The notes under the pieces: model-generated
Database searches by the model: none
What the model was told of the DNA's origin: nothing
What the model saw: the letters and a program-made list of their open reading frames with translations, nothing else
Position numbers and translations under genes: made by a program
In this document: positions 24,977 to 33,790 of the stretch, one piece after another
How the letters are laid out: each line of letters starts with the position of its first letter
How positions within the stretch are numbered: position 1 is the first letter of the stretch
Assembly: GCA_964429135.1 (NCBI GenBank)
Contig: CAYSAU010000005.1
Location: 62,001-126,000 of the forward strand
Direction of reading: 5' to 3'
Source: CAZSDU01 sp964429135
GTDB lineage: Bacteria > Bacteroidota > Bacteroidia > Bacteroidales > FEN-979
DNA: 64,000 nucleotides

Positions 24977-27025
24977 TTAATCCAGAAGGGCGAGAAAATC
25001 ATTTTCAGAAATAAGCGGGATCTTAAGCGATTTCGCTTTTCTGCGTTTTTCAGGACCCGTGTTTTCTCCTGCTAAAAGGTAGGATGTCTTGGCCGAAACG
25101 GATGCTGAATGCTTCCCTCCATGTGACTCGATGAGCAACTTGATTTCATCCCTGGAGAATTTTGTAAATACACCACTCACTACAAAAGTCAACCCTTTGA
25201 GTTTGTTACTTTTTCCGGATTCTTGTTTGGATTGCAGGGCGAATTGCAATCCAGCTTTTTTCAATCTTTCAATCAGCAGTTTAGATTCCTGTTTGGAAAA
25301 ATAAAGCAACACCGACCTGGCAATTTTATCTCCGATATCTTCCGTTTGTATGAGTGTGGAATAATCTGCATTCATCAGGTTTTCAATATTACCAAAACGA
25401 AAAGCCAGCTTTTTGGCCACTGTTTCACCCACGAAACGGATCCCAAGCGCATAGAGAACACGATCAAAACTGATCTCTTTCGAAGCAGCGATCCCTTTCA
25501 GAATATTGCTTACGGTTTTTTCCCTGAAACTGATCTTTCTTACTTTATTATCTTCCGGATTTTGATAGTTTTTTTCAAGTCCGAGCAGGTGTTCCGGGCT
25601 TAATTCGTAAAGATCGGCCATATTCCTGACCAGATTATGGTCGTACAACACTTCGATCTTTCCTTCCCCCAGGCTGTCAATATTCATTGCTTTCCTTGAA
25701 ATAAAATGCTCCAGTTTCCCTTTGATTTGTGTCGGGCAGGCAGATTCATTCGGACAGTACCAAGCTGCTTCTCCTTCTTGACGTTTCAATACGGCGAAAC
25801 AATCAGGGCACTGTGTCGGAAAAGATATGGGAGTTGAATCATTAGCCCTGTATTCGGGATTATACCCGACTATTTTGGGGATTATTTCTCCTCCTTTTTC
25901 AATATAAACCATATCTCCGATACGGACATCAAGTGATGTGATGATATCCGAATTATGGAGGGAGGCACGCCTGACAGTTGTTCCTCCAAGTAATACGGGT
26001 TGTAAATTCGCCACCGGTGTGATGGCTCCGGTACGACCAACCTGAAAATCCACAGAAAGAAGTCGGGTTGAAACCCTTTCGGCTTTAAATTTATAGGCAA
26101 TGGCCCATCGTGGCGATTTGGCAGTGAATCCAAGGCTTTCCTGTTGTTTTATGGAGTTCACCTTGATGACTACTCCGTCAATATCAAAAGGTAGATCTTT
26201 TCTGGCCTTCTCCCAGGTGGCCAGATAATCGGAGATGTCTTCTATGGTTTTGCAACGTACCATATACTCAGAGACTTTAAAACCCCAGGATCTTGCAGCC
26301 TGAAGGCATTCAAAATGAGTAGCAAAAGGAAGGTCATTCCCTAAAAGATAATAGAGATAGCAATCGAGCTTGCGGCTGGCGACTACAGTGGAGTCTTGTA
26401 ACTTAAGGCTTCCTGATGCCGCATTCCGTGGGTTTGCAAATGCTTCCTCGCCATTTTCTCGTCTCAGTTCATTGATTATACGGAAACTTTGATGAGGCAG
26501 GATAATTTCTCCCCGTATTTCAAATTCCTCAGGGTAACCCCGACCATGTAATTTTAGGGGAATGCTTTTTATCGTTTTTACATTGGCTGTGACATCATCA
26601 CCAGTAATTCCGTCTCCCCTCGTCACCGCCTGTACCAGCAATCCATTCCGGTAGGTCAGTCCAATAGCGACACCGTCAAATTTAAGTTCGCAAACGTATT
26701 CGGTCTCCTGGCCGAGAAGTTTGTGAATCCTCTCCTCGAATTCACGAATCTCTTCACGAGAATAAGTATTCCCAAGCGATAACATAGGGTTTTTATGATC
26801 TACCTGCAGGAAATCTTTGGTTATTTCTCCGCCGACACGATGAGAAGGGGAATCAATGGAATCCCATTCCGGGTATTTTTTTTCTAAGTGGATAAGTTCT
26901 TCAAGCAATCGATCAAACTCGAAATCACTGATCGTCGGGTTGGATAATACATAATAATTGTGATTATGCCGGTTGATTTCTTCCCTTAGTTCACGAATTC
27001 TGATCCCTGCTTCTGATCGTTCCAT
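24977..27025 (-). CDS. ligA: NAD-dependent DNA ligase LigA
   Basis: 682 residues, the normal length. It seals nicks in DNA during replication and repair, using NAD. The domains in order are Ia (about 1-70), the adenylation domain with catalytic Lys in CELKFDGVAIGL, an OB fold, a four-Cys zinc finger (CPDC, then CPNESACP), HhH repeats (about 440-580) and a C-terminal BRCT domain (about 600-682, LKGLTFVVSGVF). It is 24 bases downstream of the universal stress protein gene and probably shares its transcript. The HD protein gene lies ahead of both. Confidence 0.97.
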   Translation of the reverse strand: MERSEAGIRIRELREEINRHNHNYYVLSNPTISDFEFDRLLEELIHLEKKYPEWDSIDSPSHRVGGEITKDFLQVDHKNPMLSLGNTYSREEIREFEERIHKLLGQETEYVCELKFDGVAIGLTYRNGLLVQAVTRGDGITGDDVTANVKTIKSIPLKLHGRGYPEEFEIRGEIILPHQSFRIINELRRENGEEAFANPRNAASGSLKLQDSTVVASRKLDCYLYYLLGNDLPFATHFECLQAARSWGFKVSEYMVRCKTIEDISDYLATWEKARKDLPFDIDGVVIKVNSIKQQESLGFTAKSPRWAIAYKFKAERVSTRLLSVDFQVGRTGAITPVANLQPVLLGGTTVRRASLHNSDIITSLDVRIGDMVYIEKGGEIIPKIVGYNPEYRANDSTPISFPTQCPDCFAVLKRQEGEAAWYCPNESACPTQIKGKLEHFISRKAMNIDSLGEGKIEVLYDHNLVRNMADLYELSPEHLLGLEKNYQNPEDNKVRKISFREKTVSNILKGIAASKEISFDRVLYALGIRFVGETVAKKLAFRFGNIENLMNADYSTLIQTEDIGDKIARSVLLYFSKQESKLLIERLKKAGLQFALQSKQESGKSNKLKGLTFVVSGVFTKFSRDEIKLLIESHGGKHSASVSAKTSYLLAGENTGPEKRRKAKSLKIPLISENDFLALLD

Positions 27026-27049
27026 AGATGTGGGGCAAATGCCTGAACA

Positions 27050-27934
27050 TTATATGAGGGTAATCCATTCAAAATAATAATCACCCAAATCAATGGGGTT
27101 GATACACATTACTGGAATCTGGGTATCATTGAACATCAGTTTTTCATCCCAGGCGGAAAGACTGAATCCGGGAACATCGATATTGGGGCGGGTCATGATC
27201 ATGATCAGATCACCATGATGACTGGCTGCATGGGCAAGAAGCTGTTCACTGAAATTTGATGCTTTTGCGGCCTGGCAGACTTCATAGGGAATTTTTTCCT
27301 TGTCAAAACTATCGGTAATCTGGTGCGTGATAATTTTTATTCGGTTATTTAGTACAGAATCTTTTTCCAATGCCTGGAATAACATGATTTTTGAATTGAA
27401 TAATTTTGACATGAGTTTGACCCACTGCACCTTTTGTCTTGGTTCTACGTCATTATGAATGGGGAAAATGATATTACGATAACCTTCTTTGAATGATCTT
27501 TTCTGTACAACTACTACCGGTATCGGAGATTCGATGACCACCCTGAGTGCATAACTGCCGAAAACATGCTGTAAACCTTTTTTACCATGGGTGCCAAGAA
27601 TCATAAGGTTAGCCCCGATGTTGACAGCTACTTCGTTGATGGTGGAGAAGATGCTGCCTTCTAATGCCATAGTGCTGACGCTGATGGCATATTTCTTTTC
27701 ATAATATGTTCGATATTCCTTCAGTCGTTTTTCGACATAATCAACACCAACATTCTTTTTTTTCAGTGCATCTTTTGTTTCTTTATTGATGACATGAAGG
27801 ATACAAACTGTATAATTCAGGAATTGAGCTAACCTGACGCCATGAGAAATGGCATTTCCACAAACTTCAGAGAAGTCTGTCGGAATCAGAACAATATTTT
27901 TGTACTTTTTTTCAGTTTTTTGTTTTGCTGCCAT
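27050..27934 (-). CDS. Universal stress protein with two UspA domains
   Basis: 294 residues, a tandem UspA protein. Domain 1 (about 10-150) starts with NIVLIPTDFSEVCGNAI and has the glycine-rich GTHGKKGLQHVFGS near its end. This is close to the ATP-binding G-2x-G-9x-G(S/T) motif but one residue shorter. Domain 2 (about 155-290) begins NIIFPIHNDVEPRQKV and lacks a clear glycine motif, so it is probably structural. It lies between the HD-domain gene (29 bases upstream) and ligA. Usp proteins respond to starvation or stress; nothing in the sequence names the signal. Confidence 0.9.
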   Translation of the reverse strand: MAAKQKTEKKYKNIVLIPTDFSEVCGNAISHGVRLAQFLNYTVCILHVINKETKDALKKKNVGVDYVEKRLKEYRTYYEKKYAISVSTMALEGSIFSTINEVAVNIGANLMILGTHGKKGLQHVFGSYALRVVIESPIPVVVVQKRSFKEGYRNIIFPIHNDVEPRQKVQWVKLMSKLFNSKIMLFQALEKDSVLNNRIKIITHQITDSFDKEKIPYEVCQAAKASNFSEQLLAHAASHHGDLIMIMTRPNIDVPGFSLSAWDEKLMFNDTQIPVMCINPIDLGDYYFEWITLI

Positions 27935-27963
27935 GGGTTTATGTTTTTAGATTATTTACAGTT

Positions 27964-28551
27964 TTATTGTCTATGAATAATTTCAGTGATTTCTCTGAGA
28001 TTTTTCATCTTTTGAGTCTGGCGGAGTTGAATGGACGACTTGGTAAAGTATTGATGATGGGTCAGAAAGTCTTCCTGAATGAGCATCCATGCCTGCATAT
28101 TCGTGTTTTTGATCCCATAAAGCTTCCATTCCAGTTGTAGCTCAAAAGAATGAATAAAAAAATCTTCCCTGCCCAAATAATCCAGATCTGCATCACAAAG
28201 TATCTCTTCTGCTAGTGTTCTTGCGCTTTGAGGAAGCCTTGTGGTCAGTATGAGTTCGCCAACCGCATCAATTTCTGTAAGGGTATATCCATATTCGGGA
28301 AGGATCTCACGTGAAAGCTGAACAGAATTTGTTTCATGGTCATGATATTGGATTAGCATACCGGAATCATGAAAGAGAGCTGCGGTTTCAAGTATTTTAA
28401 GCTGATTTTCCGGAAGGTTCTCCATTCGGGCAAGTCTGACAGCTGATTCCCAGACGCTTTTTGTATGTGCAACGCAGTGATAGAAAAGGTTAGGTGAAAG
28501 TGATTCGGTCAGTCGCGAGAGAATATGGTTTTTTGCTCCATCAAAATCCAT
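27964..28551 (-). CDS. HD domain phosphohydrolase-like protein
   Basis: 195 residues. The HD superfamily metal ligands appear as the first His in HCVAHTKSVWESA, the HD pair in AALFHDSG, and a later His in YHDHETNSV. Asp in DADLDYLGR completes a plausible site. Such domains hydrolyse phosphomonoesters or nucleotides; the substrate is unknown. It lies 90 bases after rpe and begins a run with the UspA gene and ligA on the same strand. A role in stress-linked nucleotide metabolism would fit the neighbours but is not shown. Confidence 0.82.
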   Translation of the reverse strand: MDFDGAKNHILSRLTESLSPNLFYHCVAHTKSVWESAVRLARMENLPENQLKILETAALFHDSGMLIQYHDHETNSVQLSREILPEYGYTLTEIDAVGELILTTRLPQSARTLAEEILCDADLDYLGREDFFIHSFELQLEWKLYGIKNTNMQAWMLIQEDFLTHHQYFTKSSIQLRQTQKMKNLREITEIIHRQ

Positions 28552-28641
28552 AAGACGGTTTGAATTTTTGGTAAAAGTAGCAAAAAAGATGAAGATTTCT
28601 CTGGTCGTGAAAGAGAAAAAAGGAAAACAGAAATTCAGCGT

Positions 28642-29295
28642 CTAATTTTGCTTCAGTTGATGGATGACAGATTCCGGATCGGAAGAAGAGAATATGGTAT
28701 TTCCTGCGACCAGGATATTTACCCCAGCCTTGACCAATGCTGGGGCATTGGAGAGATCGATACCGCCATCCACCTCGATGAATGCCTTAGACTGTTTTCT
28801 GATTATGAGTGACTTTAAGGCCTTAACCTTTTCAAGAGTGAAAGGAATAAACGTTTGGCCTCCGAAACCGGGATTCACAGACATGAGCAAAATGTAGTCT
28901 ACATCCGCAATGATATCCTCAAGTAAAGAAACCGGTGTGGCAGGGTTTAATACTATTCCTGCCTTTGCGCCTGTTTTTTTTATCTCATAAACAGAGCGGT
29001 GAAGGTGGTTGCAAACTTCTGTATGAATACTGATCAGGTGGGCACCAGCATCACGCGAACGCTGGATATACCGGTCAGGGTCGATGATCATCAGGTGGAC
29101 ATCCAATGGTTTTTTAGCCTTTGCAGAGATTTTTTCAATGATAGGAAAACCGAAAGAAATATTTGGGACAAAAACTCCATCCATAACATCGAGATGAAAC
29201 CAGTCGGCTTCACTCCGGTTAACCATTTCAATTTCTTTTTCCAGACAAAGAAAATCTGCTGAAAGCATTGAAGGAGCAATTATAACTGACATCAT
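28642..29295 (-). CDS. rpe: Ribulose-phosphate 3-epimerase
   Basis: 217 residues, a complete TIM barrel. It interconverts ribulose-5-phosphate and xylulose-5-phosphate in the pentose phosphate pathway. The signature regions are IAPSMLSADF at the N-terminus, WFHLDVMDGVFVPNISFG with metal ligand His and catalytic Asp, DVHLMI, MSVNPGFGGQ and EVDGGI. The first Met is followed by a second (MMSV); either may be used. It is 52 bases downstream of rpoD on the same strand and may share that transcript. Confidence 0.96.
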   Translation of the reverse strand: MMSVIIAPSMLSADFLCLEKEIEMVNRSEADWFHLDVMDGVFVPNISFGFPIIEKISAKAKKPLDVHLMIIDPDRYIQRSRDAGAHLISIHTEVCNHLHRSVYEIKKTGAKAGIVLNPATPVSLLEDIIADVDYILLMSVNPGFGGQTFIPFTLEKVKALKSLIIRKQSKAFIEVDGGIDLSNAPALVKAGVNILVAGNTIFSSSDPESVIHQLKQN

Positions 29296-29347
29296 TTTGC
29301 GATTAAATCGTTTATGCTCACGATCCGCTTCATTTCCTCTCCAGATT

Positions 29348-30211
29348 TTATCCCAGGTATGTTTTCAGGATTTTACTCCGGCTGGTATGTTTCAGTCGGC
29401 GGATGGCTTTTTCTTTGATCTGGCGGACCCTTTCACGGGTAAGATCAAATTTTTCGCCAATTTCCTCGAGTGTCATGGGGTGACTGCCATTAAGTCCAAA
29501 ATATAATCGGATGACATCTGCTTCCCTTTGGGTTAGGGTAGAAACTGCCCTTTCTATTTCTTTTTTCAGGGATTCATATAGGAGTCCATTATCCGGTGTG
29601 GTATTTTCCTCGCTTTTCAGGACATCATACATGGTATTGTCTTCATCCTGGACCAGGGGAGCATCCATGGAGATATGTCGGCCTGAATTTCTCAGGGACT
29701 CTTTGACCTCATTTTCTGATACCTCAAGCATGTTGGCTATTTCATCTGCATTGGGCTCACGTTCATATTGTTGTTCGAGGTGGGCAAAGGCTTTATTGAT
29801 CTTATTGATGGATCCGATTTTGTTTAGCGGAAGTCTGACAATTCTTGATTGTTCTGCCAAAGCTTGGAGAATGGATTGGCGAATCCACCACACGGCATAG
29901 GAAATAAATTTAAAACCACGGGTTTCATCGAAACGCTGGGCAGCTTTGATCAGCCCAAGATTCCCTTCATTGATCAAATCCGGGAGGCTTAAGCCTTGAT
30001 TCTGATATTGTTTGGAAACGGAAACTACGAAACGCAGGTTGGCTTTGGTCAACTTTTCCAGGGCTGACATATCCCCCTGTTTGATGCGTTGGGCAAGCGC
30101 CACCTCTTCATCAGCGGTGATTAACTCAACCTTACCGATTTCCTGAAGGTATTTATCCAGGGACGCTGTTTCTCTGTTAGTAACCTGCTTGGTAATTTTT
30201 AACTGCCTCAT
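29348..30211 (-). CDS. rpoD: Primary RNA polymerase sigma factor (RpoD/SigA)
   Basis: 287 residues, the short primary sigma typical of Bacteroidota, which lacks region 1.1 and the long non-conserved insert of E. coli RpoD. Region 1.2 begins SLDKYLQEIGKVELIT. Regions 2.1-2.4 include LRFVVSVSKQYQNQGLSLPDLI and FKFISYAVWWIRQSIL. Region 3 includes SMDAPL, and region 4.2 ends with LEEIGEKFDLTRERVRQI. It is the factor expected to read the TAnnTTTG / TTTG promoters found in this window. The long spacer upstream (30212-30319) shows no clear -7 box. Confidence 0.96.
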   Translation of the reverse strand: MRQLKITKQVTNRETASLDKYLQEIGKVELITADEEVALAQRIKQGDMSALEKLTKANLRFVVSVSKQYQNQGLSLPDLINEGNLGLIKAAQRFDETRGFKFISYAVWWIRQSILQALAEQSRIVRLPLNKIGSINKINKAFAHLEQQYEREPNADEIANMLEVSENEVKESLRNSGRHISMDAPLVQDEDNTMYDVLKSEENTTPDNGLLYESLKKEIERAVSTLTQREADVIRLYFGLNGSHPMTLEEIGEKFDLTRERVRQIKEKAIRRLKHTSRSKILKTYLG

Positions 30212-30319
30212 GCGAATGCCAGATTTTTTTGACCGATAGGTGTTTCTTTAATCGTTTACGTAAAAAAGAAATCAGGGTTACACATCTGCAAGGCTTTTTC
30301 AGCCAATTCCTCAATGAAT

Positions 30320-32443
30320 TTACTTTCCTTCTGGTCTGGGAAGTAAGACTTTGCGAGATAGTTTTAGTTTTCCGGTTTTAGGATCCACATCAATTAGCTT
30401 CACTTCCACTTCGTCACCAACCTTTAATACCTCTTCAACCTTTTCCAATCGTCTCCATTCAATTTCAGAAATATGCAACAAACCATCCTGATTCGGAAGT
30501 ATTTCAATAAAAGCACCGAAAGGCATGATGTTTTTTACTTTACCCTTATAGATTTCACCCACTTCCGGAACTGCAACAATACGTTTGATACGCTCTACCA
30601 CGGCATCTTTTGCTGCAACATTGTCGGCAACAATATCCACAATTCCAAAATCACCAACTTCCTCAATGACGATGGTTGTCCCTGTTTCACGCTGCATTTC
30701 CTGGATGACTTTTCCTCCGGGACCGATAATAGCACCGATAAATTCTTTGGGAACCTTAATCTGAACAATTCTCGGAACGAATGGTTTGAAATCGGGACGA
30801 GGTTCTTTGATGGTTTTTTCTATTTCATTAAGGATATGCAGCCGACCGAGCTTTGCCTGTGCCAGGGCTTCGGTAAGAATATCGTAAGAGAGTCCTTCAA
30901 CTTTTATATCCATCTGGCAGGCGGTGATTCCCTCACGGGTTCCACACACTTTAAAGTCCATATCTCCAAGGTGGTCTTCATCACCCAGAATGTCGGATAG
31001 TACTACGTATCGTTTGTTGTCGGTAATCAGTCCCATGGCAATACCAGAGACTGGCTTGCGAATTTTGATCCCGGCATCCATCAGCGCCATGGTTCCGGCG
31101 CAAACCGTGGCCATGGAGGATGAGCCGTTAGATTCAAGAATGTCTGACACAATGCGGATAGTATAAAGGTTTTCATCAGGAGGAGGAAGCATGTTTTTCA
31201 GGGCACGCATGGCTAGGTTTCCATGACCTATTTCCCTGCGTCCTGTGCTTCTGATAGGTTTCACCTCTCCGGTGGCAAAGGAAGGAAAGTTATAATGCAG
31301 GATAAAGTTGATCTTTTCTTCGATCACCACCCCATCAATGATCTGGGAGTCAAGTTTGGTACCCAGTGTAACCGTTGTCAGGGATTGGGTTTCTCCCCTT
31401 GTGAAAATGGCTGAGCCGTGAGCGGCAGGTAGATAATCCACTTCTGTCCAGATTGGACGGATTTCATTCAGTTTCCGGCCATCCAAGCGTTGACGCGTAT
31501 CAAGGGTGGCATTACGAATGGCCTCTTTCTCAACTTCATGATAATAACGATCGACCAGCGGCTTTTTTAATTCTTTTTCCTCCTCGGAAAGCGTGGCAAT
31601 GAATTCATCCTTTATCGTGGAAAGAATCTTTTTCCGCTCCAGCTTATTGGCATTTCCACTGACCGACATGGCATAAATTTTCTGATATGTTGCGGCCCGT
31701 AGCATTGCTTTGAACTCAGGATCATTTGTTTCGTGACAATATTCCCGTTTGTTTTTTGATTTTTCGATCAAAGAGGCCAGTTCAAGCTGTGCCCGGCACT
31801 GTTTTTTGATGGCTTCATGGGCGAATTTAAGTGCCTCAACCATATCAGATTCAGACACTTCTTTCATTTCACCTTCCACCATGACGATATTATCGATAGA
31901 AGCAGCAACCATGATATCCATATCGGCATTCGCCAGATCTGAAATATTTGGGTTGATAACAAATTCCCCATTAATTCGGCCCACCCTGACTTCGGAAATA
32001 GGTCCAAGAAAAGGGATATTGCTGACCGCCAATGCAGAGGATGCGGCAAGACACGCCAGGGCATCAGGTAAAACATTCTTATCAGCAGAGATTAGCGTTA
32101 TAATAACCTGTACCTCTGCATGGAAATCTTCAGGGAAAAGTGGCCGTAAGGCACGGTCAACCAGACGTGAGATCAGTACCTCGTAATCGGACGGACGTGC
32201 TTCACGCTTAAAGAAACCACCGGGAAACCTTCCTGCGGCAGCATATTTTTCACGGTATTCCACCGATAAAGGCATAAAGTCTACATTTTCTTTTGCTTCT
32301 TCCGCTGCAACAACCGTTGCAAGCAACATGGTGTCACCCATCTTGACCACCACTGAGCCGTCTGCCTGCTTAGCTAATTTGCCGGTCTCAAGAGTGATCT
32401 CCCTGCCATCGGCAAGTTTCATCGTTTTCGTTATTCCATTCAT
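30320..32443 (-). CDS. pnp: Polynucleotide phosphorylase
   Basis: 707 residues. It degrades RNA 3' to 5' with phosphate and is a core exoribonuclease. There are two RNase PH domains (about 5-220 and 310-540), with the FFKREARPSDYE region in the first and the active-site segments GEVKPIRSTGRREIGHGNLA and GDEDHLGDMDFKV in the second. These are followed by a KH domain (IGPGGKVIQEM) and an S1 domain (GEIYKGKVKNIMPFGAFIEI) at the C-terminus. It follows rpsO as in many bacteria. The rpsO-pnp spacer holds a strong hairpin only 23 bases from the pnp start, which may control its expression. Confidence 0.97.
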   Translation of the reverse strand: MNGITKTMKLADGREITLETGKLAKQADGSVVVKMGDTMLLATVVAAEEAKENVDFMPLSVEYREKYAAAGRFPGGFFKREARPSDYEVLISRLVDRALRPLFPEDFHAEVQVIITLISADKNVLPDALACLAASSALAVSNIPFLGPISEVRVGRINGEFVINPNISDLANADMDIMVAASIDNIVMVEGEMKEVSESDMVEALKFAHEAIKKQCRAQLELASLIEKSKNKREYCHETNDPEFKAMLRAATYQKIYAMSVSGNANKLERKKILSTIKDEFIATLSEEEKELKKPLVDRYYHEVEKEAIRNATLDTRQRLDGRKLNEIRPIWTEVDYLPAAHGSAIFTRGETQSLTTVTLGTKLDSQIIDGVVIEEKINFILHYNFPSFATGEVKPIRSTGRREIGHGNLAMRALKNMLPPPDENLYTIRIVSDILESNGSSSMATVCAGTMALMDAGIKIRKPVSGIAMGLITDNKRYVVLSDILGDEDHLGDMDFKVCGTREGITACQMDIKVEGLSYDILTEALAQAKLGRLHILNEIEKTIKEPRPDFKPFVPRIVQIKVPKEFIGAIIGPGGKVIQEMQRETGTTIVIEEVGDFGIVDIVADNVAAKDAVVERIKRIVAVPEVGEIYKGKVKNIMPFGAFIEILPNQDGLLHISEIEWRRLEKVEEVLKVGDEVEVKLIDVDPKTGKLKLSRKVLLPRPEGK

Positions 32444-32466
32444 GGTTTTCGGATCTTTCAGATAGT

Positions 32467-32496
32467 AAAAGAGGCAATTATAGAATTGCCTCTTTT
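32467..32496 (-). terminator. Strong hairpin between rpsO and pnp
   Basis: AAAAGAGGCAATT and AATTGCCTCTTTT form a perfect 13-bp stem around the loop ATAG, with T runs on both sides, so it can act as an intrinsic terminator in either direction. For the rpsO transcript it is a terminator or attenuator before pnp. No promoter fits in the 23 bases left before the pnp ATG, so pnp needs read-through, or processing at this hairpin. Confidence 0.8.
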
Positions 32497-32520
32497 TGAT
32501 TAAAACAGGAAAAAATATAT

Positions 32521-32790
32521 TTATTTTCTGATACCCAGCTTTTTAATAATAGCGCGGTAACGTTCAATATCTTTTCTTTTCAAATAATCCAGCAATTTTC
32601 TTCTTTTTCCAACCATCAATACAAGGGAACGTTCAGTGACCATGTCTTTTTTATTGACTTTAAGATGTTCAGTCAGGTGCTGGATTTTCATTGTAAACAT
32701 GGCTACCTGTGCTTCGGTCGTACCACTATCAAATTCGGATTTTCCGTGTTCTTTAAAGGCTTTTTTCTTTACTTCAGAAGTTAAATTCAT
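32521..32790 (-). CDS. rpsO: 30S ribosomal protein S15
   Basis: 89 residues, the normal S15 length, starting MNLTSEVKKKAFKEHGKSEF. The conserved core DSGTTEAQVAMFTMKIQHLTEHLK is followed by HxxR-like RNA-binding residues and the C-terminal GKRRKLLDYLKRKD. It binds 16S rRNA early in 30S assembly. An open frame continues upstream to 33066, but that stretch crosses the promoter and has no S15 homology, so the start is at 32790. A full promoter lies at 32836-32866, giving a leader of about 41 bases. Confidence 0.97.
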   Translation of the reverse strand: MNLTSEVKKKAFKEHGKSEFDSGTTEAQVAMFTMKIQHLTEHLKVNKKDMVTERSLVLMVGKRRKLLDYLKRKDIERYRAIIKKLGIRK

Positions 32791-32835
32791 TGGTCGGATT
32801 AATTTATTTTTTGTTTCTACAACATAACGGGGGTG

Positions 32836-32866
32836 CAAAATTAAGAAATAGTTTGCTAATACCAAA
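32836..32866 (-). promoter_or_regulatory. rpsO promoter with -33 and -7 boxes
   Basis: On the minus strand TTTG (32863-32866) and TAATTTTG (32836-32843) are separated by exactly 19 bases, the best spacing for the Bacteroidota primary sigma. It drives rpsO and probably pnp. It lies within the spacer shared with the divergent SDR gene. Confidence 0.8.
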
Positions 32867-32906
32867 ACAAAACCAGATAAAAGTAAAGAAAAATTCGGAT
32901 ATTTGA

Positions 32907-32914
32907 TATCTTTG
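32907..32914 (+). promoter_or_regulatory. -7 promoter box of the SDR gene
   Basis: TATCTTTG matches TAnnTTTG, with an expected leader of about 19 bases before the ATG at 32938. No -33 box at the usual distance. Confidence 0.5.
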
Positions 32915-32937
32915 AGAAGAAATTTTAAGGATTCTCT

Positions 32938-33780
32938 ATGACTAAGATTAAAGATACTACCGTACTGATCACCGGAGGGGCATCCGGAATCGGCCGCCTG
33001 ATGGGAGAAAAGTGTCTCCAGGAAGGGGCACGACAGCTTATTCTCTGGGATAATAACGGGGAACAACTGGAAGCAACGACCCGTGGCCTAAGAACCCGGG
33101 GTTTTATGGTTCATCCATATAGGGTGGATGTTTCTGACCTTGGTCAGGTAATAGAATCTTCAGCAAAAGTGATCACTGAAACCGGTGGGGTTGACATTCT
33201 TATCAACAATGCTGGAATTATTACCGGAAATAAGGATTTTAACCATTTCTCACATGATGAGATTGATCGTACGATGTCAATCAATACTAATGCCTTGATG
33301 CATGTAACCCTTGAATTTTTACCCGGAATGATCCAACGGGGGAGGGGACATATCGTGAACATATCTTCAGCAGCCGGGATGTTATCCAATCCGCGGATGA
33401 CGGTTTATTGTGCCAGTAAATGGGCAGTTTTTGGGTGGTCAGAAGCCCTGCGCATGGAACTGGAACTACATAAGACAGCAGTTAGGGTGACCACGGTTAA
33501 CCCTTCTTATATCAATACAGGTATGTTTTCAGGTGTTAAAACAAACTTTCTGTTACCCTTGTTGAGCCCTGAAGCAATTTCTTCTCAGGTTATCATAGCC
33601 ATAAAAAGAAATCGTTTGTTTGTCCGTTCTCCCTTTATGGTAAAAACCCTGCCTTTCGTGAAAGGGGTTCTTCCTGTCCGGATATTTGATCTTGTTGTAG
33701 GGAAATGGCTGGGCGTTTATACTTCCATGGATGGATTCAAGGGACATGAAAATAATAATGAGATTAAAAATAAAGATTAA
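32938..33780 (+). CDS. Short-chain dehydrogenase, SDR16C (RDH10/17-beta-HSD)-like
   Basis: 280 residues. The cofactor motif is TGGASGIGR, followed by ILWDNN; the acidic residue there suggests preference for NAD. NNAG follows, and the catalytic Ser (NISSAAGML) and Tyr-Lys (YCASK) are present. The LWDxN turn, the TGMFSG motif after the substrate loop and the hydrophobic C-terminal region (about 205-265) are reminiscent of the SDR16C group, which oxidises retinol, steroids and other lipid alcohols in animals. That closeness is judged by eye. It is 10 bases ahead of a class 3-type aldehyde dehydrogenase, so the two may oxidise a long-chain alcohol to an acid. Confidence 0.88.
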   Translation: MTKIKDTTVLITGGASGIGRLMGEKCLQEGARQLILWDNNGEQLEATTRGLRTRGFMVHPYRVDVSDLGQVIESSAKVITETGGVDILINNAGIITGNKDFNHFSHDEIDRTMSINTNALMHVTLEFLPGMIQRGRGHIVNISSAAGMLSNPRMTVYCASKWAVFGWSEALRMELELHKTAVRVTTVNPSYINTGMFSGVKTNFLLPLLSPEAISSQVIIAIKRNRLFVRSPFMVKTLPFVKGVLPVRIFDLVVGKWLGVYTSMDGFKGHENNNEIKNKD

Positions 33781-33790
33781 TAGGTAACCT

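Noticed and set aside
32791..33066. Upstream extension of the rpsO reading frame by 92 codons
   Set aside because: It crosses the full rpsO promoter and the start of the divergent SDR gene, and S15 is complete from 32790 at 89 residues.
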